The notes beneath the pieces were generated by a model, which did not search any database, was not told the origin of the DNA, and saw only the letters and a program-made list of their open reading frames with translations. A stretch of 64,000 bases of DNA from Adenanthera pavonina (Eukaryota; Streptophyta; Magnoliopsida; Fabales; Fabaceae): assembly GCA_026686845.1 (NCBI GenBank), contig JAIVEN010000012.1, forward strand, positions 6,760,501-6,824,500, given 5' to 3'. Position numbers and translations under genes: made by a program. The stretch's first letter is position 1. Each line of letters starts with the position of its first letter. This document shows, piece after piece, positions 60,412 through 64,000 of the stretch.

Positions 60412-61448
60412 TTAGGTTTATAAATCAAGGTGTGTTCTCCATTTTCCTTATTTCCTTGTCATTCCATCTTCGTTGCTTCAGGAAAATTTCACATCACTAT
60501 TCATATGTACGTCTTTCACTGTTCACAGGTACTATTTCATACTATTCCGGCAACTGTTTTACCAGTATTGTTTCAAATTGTTCATCATACTGTTATAGTA
60601 ACTATTCATGGCACTATTTTGTTCACTGTTCACGGCACTATTTCATTCCATTGTTCATCATCTAAATTTAAAAAAAACGAAGATTCATCTTATATTCTAG
60701 TATGAGTTGCCCAAATTTAAAAAAAATATATATTAAGAAAATCTAAAAAAAAAAGATTGATTGCTGCAAAAAAAAAAGAATATAGCATTAACAAAAAAAA
60801 GGATAGTAAAAAAAAAGTGAAAAAAAAAAGAAAAAGAGATTTGGTTGGGCTAAATTCAGAATTTTGTGATTTGATTGAGTTCCTGATTTGATTAAGGATT
60901 ATACTTTCATAAAGTATAATCTTAGGTAGCTTTTCCTTGCTTAAGCTCAATCTTGTTAAAAAAAATCATATATTTGATTATTTGGGATTGTTTTCTAATT
61001 TGTTGAGCATAAATCTCTATAATTTGTCATTCCTTCGTATTTCTTTCCTTATCAATTTCCTACCAATTTTCATCCTTCTTTGTTCTATTTCCTTTAGATT
61101 TCTCTTGTTGGAAATTTCAGTTCTTTTGTACTTATTTTGTGTTGGTTATTGTTTAATTAAATTAGGATTTTTGAGAACTTTAATTTTAAATTTTTGTTTT
61201 CTGTGATTGCTACTTCTTTAAAAACTGATTTTCTTTTGATTGAAGTTGTAGTTTTAATTTAGCACTCTCATAAGAAAGCAAGCTTTGAGTGGAAAAAGGC
61301 AAGAGAGAAATTGCATCATATCTGAAAAAGCCTTGATTTAGTGTTAAACATGAGTGTATTTGCATGATTTGAGTGAAACACATGAGAGAGTGTATGAGGT
61401 CCCTATTTCTGTTCTCTTTGTTTTATACTAACATTTCAGATTATAAAC
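60412..61448 (+). other. Leader region of F
   Basis: Non-coding leader between primer site and gag. At 60,500-60,660 a degenerate CACTGTTCAC / ACTATTTCAT motif recurs several times, and 60,710-60,840 is a run of A-rich blocks. Short open frames here overlap and are not conserved. Confidence 0.6.
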
Positions 61449-61870
61449 ATGACTGTTGGAGAAGTTGATTTTAAAGCCTTATTAAGGACTTTCAATGATC
61501 AAATTAAGGAAGTGAATGCAAAATTGGATCACCTGGAGTTTCCTTCTAAAACTAATGAAAGGCGTAATCCAAAGGTTCTTGCTCACACGGAAGTTCTTAG
61601 CAACATCAAACTGAGGATCCCACTATTTCATTGTGAGAAAAACCCTGATGTTTACTTGGATTGGGAAAGAAAAGTTGAACAAGCCTTCGCATGTTGCAAC
61701 TACTTTGAAATAGAGAAGGCATGGTGTGAGTACCTTCGATTGGGTAAAAAGGTTGTTGCTTAGTGGAAACAGATGGAAACTAGATGAGCTGCAAACAGAG
61801 AACCTTCCATTATAACATGGAATGAAATGAGAGCAATCTTGAGGCAAAAATACATGACATCGAAAGCTAA
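61449..61870 (+). pseudogene. Gag remnant of element F
   Basis: The frame opens MTVGEVDFKALLRTFNDQIK and includes IKLRIPLFHCEKNPDVYLDWERKVE and ACCNYFEIEKAWCEYLRLG, the core of the plant gypsy gag (capsid) domain. A stop follows at 61,762. In another frame ITWNEMRAILRQKYM (61,815-61,857) continues the capsid. The segment between and after is missing and no zinc knuckle is seen. Confidence 0.8.
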
Positions 61871-62840
61871 AAGTGTGGTTGAACATTCGAAGGAGGTGCA
61901 AATGCCCGTGGTCCAAGATTCATGTGATTCCCACATGGAGAAAGATGATCAAGTAGATGATGACATTGCTACCACTTCAACAGCTGATGATGTAATGAGA
62001 GAATCCACTACAGGTATGCCTGATCCTCAAAACTCTGATATTATCTCTTGTGATTTAAGATGTGATAATTCTAGTGAGAAGAATGATGTTGCTTGAATTG
62101 ATGATATTTCTTATGTTGGATCAATTGAATTGGAAATTAAATCTGAATGTGTTGATCATAAGAATTCCATTGAATTGATTGAACATGGTGCCCTGCTAGA
62201 TCTTGAAGAGAAAATTGTGCTAGATGTTGTTAGTGATGATAGCTTCGTTGAATCTAGTTGTGTTGTAGATATAGTATAATTAGAAAGTGATTTTCATGAT
62301 GTTGAGATTAACCTTGATTTTGAGCAACTTTTATATGAGAATCATGATTTACACATTGCTCATGATTTGATGGAAAATTCCTTGGATAGTAGCATGCTAG
62401 TTCCTAGTAGTGCTAATGATAAAATTTCATTAGAAATTAGTTCTTACAATTACAATGGTGAGATTGAGCATGTTAACATGGTGATTGGAGATTTTGATCT
62501 TGTTGATTTTAATGGGCATGTTAAAAACTGTTCTTGTGTTTCCAATAAAGCCCATAAACCATTGACATGTATTCATTTGTGTGAAAATCATGAGAACTTG
62601 AAGAGTGAGCTAGAATGGAAAAATAAGAGTAGTAGAAATGAGAGTAAGAAGAGAGGAAATGTCTAGAAAATTGCTGTAAGTAGAAAAAGAGTGCATGAAA
62701 AGAAGATTGAGAGAAGAGTGAAAGAGAGAAAGAAACAGAGAGAAAAGAGAAATAAATATAAGAGTGAGCAAAAAAATGAGAGTAATGAGGTGAAAAGCAT
62801 TGTGTGTTGCTCTTTGGGTAAAAATGAGATAAAGGTAAGT
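61827..62840 (+). pseudogene. Long charged reading frame inside F, unknown
   Basis: One frame runs from the gag remnant to about 62,840 with only three stops (about 62,094, 62,277 and 62,664). The first two thirds are rich in Asp, Glu, Ser and Val (for example DLEEKIVLDVVSDDSFVE). The last part turns strongly basic (MHEKKIERRVKERKKQREKR at 62,691). The composition is coding-like and I recognise no domain. It occupies the place where protease and RT should be. It could be a gag/linker tail expanded in this family, or captured host sequence. Confidence 0.5.
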
Positions 62841-63516
62841 TTCTCTATTCTTCTTCAACTCCCATATTTTCCTTCATTTTATCTTCTTTGCCCGTCATAC
62901 TTCATTTCAAATTTTCATAATTTATTTAATCCATCTTCATTGCATAAGTCTTTGGTTCATCGAGAGTTCGTTGTGAAATTGAACCAAATTCATAATTTGG
63001 TGTCTTTCTTTAGTCCATGCATTCATGTCTTTTCCTTCTATTCTCATATTGTATTCTTATCGCATGCTTCTTGTGTGTTCCATCTTCTATCTAGTAAGTT
63101 ATTTTCATTCGTTTGGATTTGTGATACCTTGTTCATTGTGGTAATATATGTTCATCTAGTTTATTATTCTCCCTCGTTGTTCTACCATCTACATGTGTTT
63201 CGTTTATCTCCTTTTGTTGCCATCAATTCATTTTCTTCATGTTTGTTTTTATCTATTGTGTTTAACCATGTGCATTAAGATATTTCTTCTCCATCATTAT
63301 TTTTTCAATATGTATCATCAAGAAGTGTCAAATCTACCCAAATTTCAAATTTAATTAATATTGTTCAAATCTTTCTAGATTTTTTGTTCCTTGTGTTTTA
63401 TAATGCTTTGGTTTTAATTGAGTCTTGTGTGTCATTTTGTCCTCATTTCTTTTTCTGTGTCCCCTAACATCTTGGTTCCATTTGAGTTTTGTTAGGTCAA
63501 GTTTGTTCCTAGTTAT
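62841..63516 (+). other. T-rich unassigned part of F
   Basis: Very T-rich on the plus strand. The open frame in it gives a low-complexity Phe/Ser/Leu/His product, as expected by chance from such composition. Nothing recognised. Confidence 0.45.
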
Positions 63517-63875
63517 TTGCTGCAAGAAATTAGAGAGATTGATTTAAAAGGGAGTTCAAAATTTTCTTCAACAATGCTTGAGAATAAAATTTTTGACCCT
63601 GGAGCAATGTTATGGTTGCAAATGTTTAGACGAATGTTTAAAACAAATTTGCAGTTAAAGGAGAATAATGTCCTTCAAGTTTATGGATGGAATAAAGCAA
63701 AGATGCTTCAATCAAGTTTGAAAGGTAAGTATATTCCTTATGATCTATTTGATGCTTGTAATCTTTTGAAAGGTAAGTATATTCCTTATGATCTATTTGA
63801 TGCTTGTAATCTTTCCCTTTCTTTTCATGTAGATTATGGAGATTTGAGGACGAATCCTTTCGAGGAGGGAAGGAA
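63517..63875 (+). pseudogene. Pol tail of F and polypurine tract
   Basis: The frame LLQEIREIDLKGSSKFSS...FHVDYGDLRTNPFEEGRND resembles the end of a plant gypsy polyprotein, and its last 20 codons match the minus-strand tail of element G. Within it a 48-bp unit (GAAAGGTAAGTATATTCCTT...) is repeated in tandem at about 63,719-63,812, adding 16 codons in frame. GAGGAGGGAAGGAA at 63,862-63,875 is the polypurine tract. Confidence 0.75.
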
Positions 63876-64000
63876 TGATACAATAAGGGCTAGGCATGAC
63901 TTGCAAGAATTTGGAGCGTAGCATGGAGAGCTTGGAAGACTTGATCAAGGTGCTTAATATAAAGCCCAAGCTTAAGTGTGATCATCAACTCCAAAATACA
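63876..64000 (+). repeat. 3' LTR of F (first 125 bases)
   Basis: Opens TGATACAATAAGGGCTAGGC right after the polypurine tract and matches 59,586-59,730 with a few differences. The rest lies beyond the window. Confidence 0.92.

Larger units (their letters stand above)
59586..64000 (+). mobile_element. Short Ty3/gypsy element F (3' LTR runs off the window)
   Basis: 5' LTR 59,586-60,397, primer site 60,400-60,411, leader, gag remnant, a charged reading frame, pol tail, polypurine tract 63,862-63,875 and 3' LTR start at 63,876. The internal region is about 3.5 kb and has no protease, RT, RNase H or integrase that I can find, so it is non-autonomous. The pol tail links it to element G. Confidence 0.88.

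Noticed and set aside
62691..63278. 195-codon open frame as one protein
   Set aside because: Only the basic first part continues the upstream frame. The rest is a T-rich Phe/Ser/His string expected from composition.

Overview
The window is repeat-dominated nuclear DNA from a flowering plant, most likely a eudicot. It is AT-rich and contains long LTR retrotransposons of the Sirevirus (Ty1/copia) and Tekay-like/other Ty3/gypsy types, a BURP-domain gene (a plant-only family), and a Stowaway-like MITE. I cannot name the species. I see no rRNA or tRNA gene, CRISPR array, or organellar or bacterial gene. Every element coding region I could read carries stops or frameshifts, so these are fossils rather than working genes.

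Layout. (1) 1-17,160: Sirevirus-like copia element 'B' (+ strand; gag tail, protease, integrase, RT/RNase H, env-like ORF, 3' LTR). It is interrupted by a foreign LTR at 1-604, by a minus-strand Tekay-like gypsy element at 2,316-8,423, and by a minus-strand LTR that begins inside its 3' LTR at 15,074. (2) 17,381-28,114: a solo Sirevirus LTR with a target-site duplication (TSD), an LTR scrap, a 5'-half gypsy element 'D' (minus), a 3.5-kb solo gypsy LTR with a TACTA duplication, and another full-length Sirevirus LTR. (3) 28,115-36,800: the least repeat-rich part, mostly AT-rich unassigned DNA. It holds a CACTA-like terminus, a decayed Tekay LTR fragment, a Stowaway-like MITE and a probably decayed BURP gene. 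(4) 36,846-50,100: a tandem array (unit about 112 bp) split by a three-deep nest. Short gypsy element 'G' (37,189-49,875, minus, TSD CTTTC) holds a gypsy LTR 'T2' (41,542-49,695), which holds Sirevirus derivative 'E' (about 42,640-48,533, minus) retaining only LTRs and an env-like ORF. (5) 50,100-52,730: a second BURP scrap and decayed gypsy LTR DNA. (6) 52,731-59,585: Sirevirus 'C' with intact 5' LTR, primer binding site and a decayed gag-pol. (7) 59,586-64,000: short gypsy element 'F', whose 3' LTR runs off the window.

The most interesting patterns are two. First, each Sirevirus family carries its own repeated palindromic module, present both in its LTR and in the spacer between pol and the env-like ORF. 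In B the module is GGTTAT-N4-ATAACC. In the family of E, C and the solo LTRs it is AAATTCGAATTT with CAGACGAA. Second, the env-like ORF is recognisably shared between the two families and persists in E after gag and pol are gone. Short elements F and G have LTRs and pol tails of one lineage, keep gag or protease remnants, and lack RT and integrase, which suggests they moved with help from full-length relatives.
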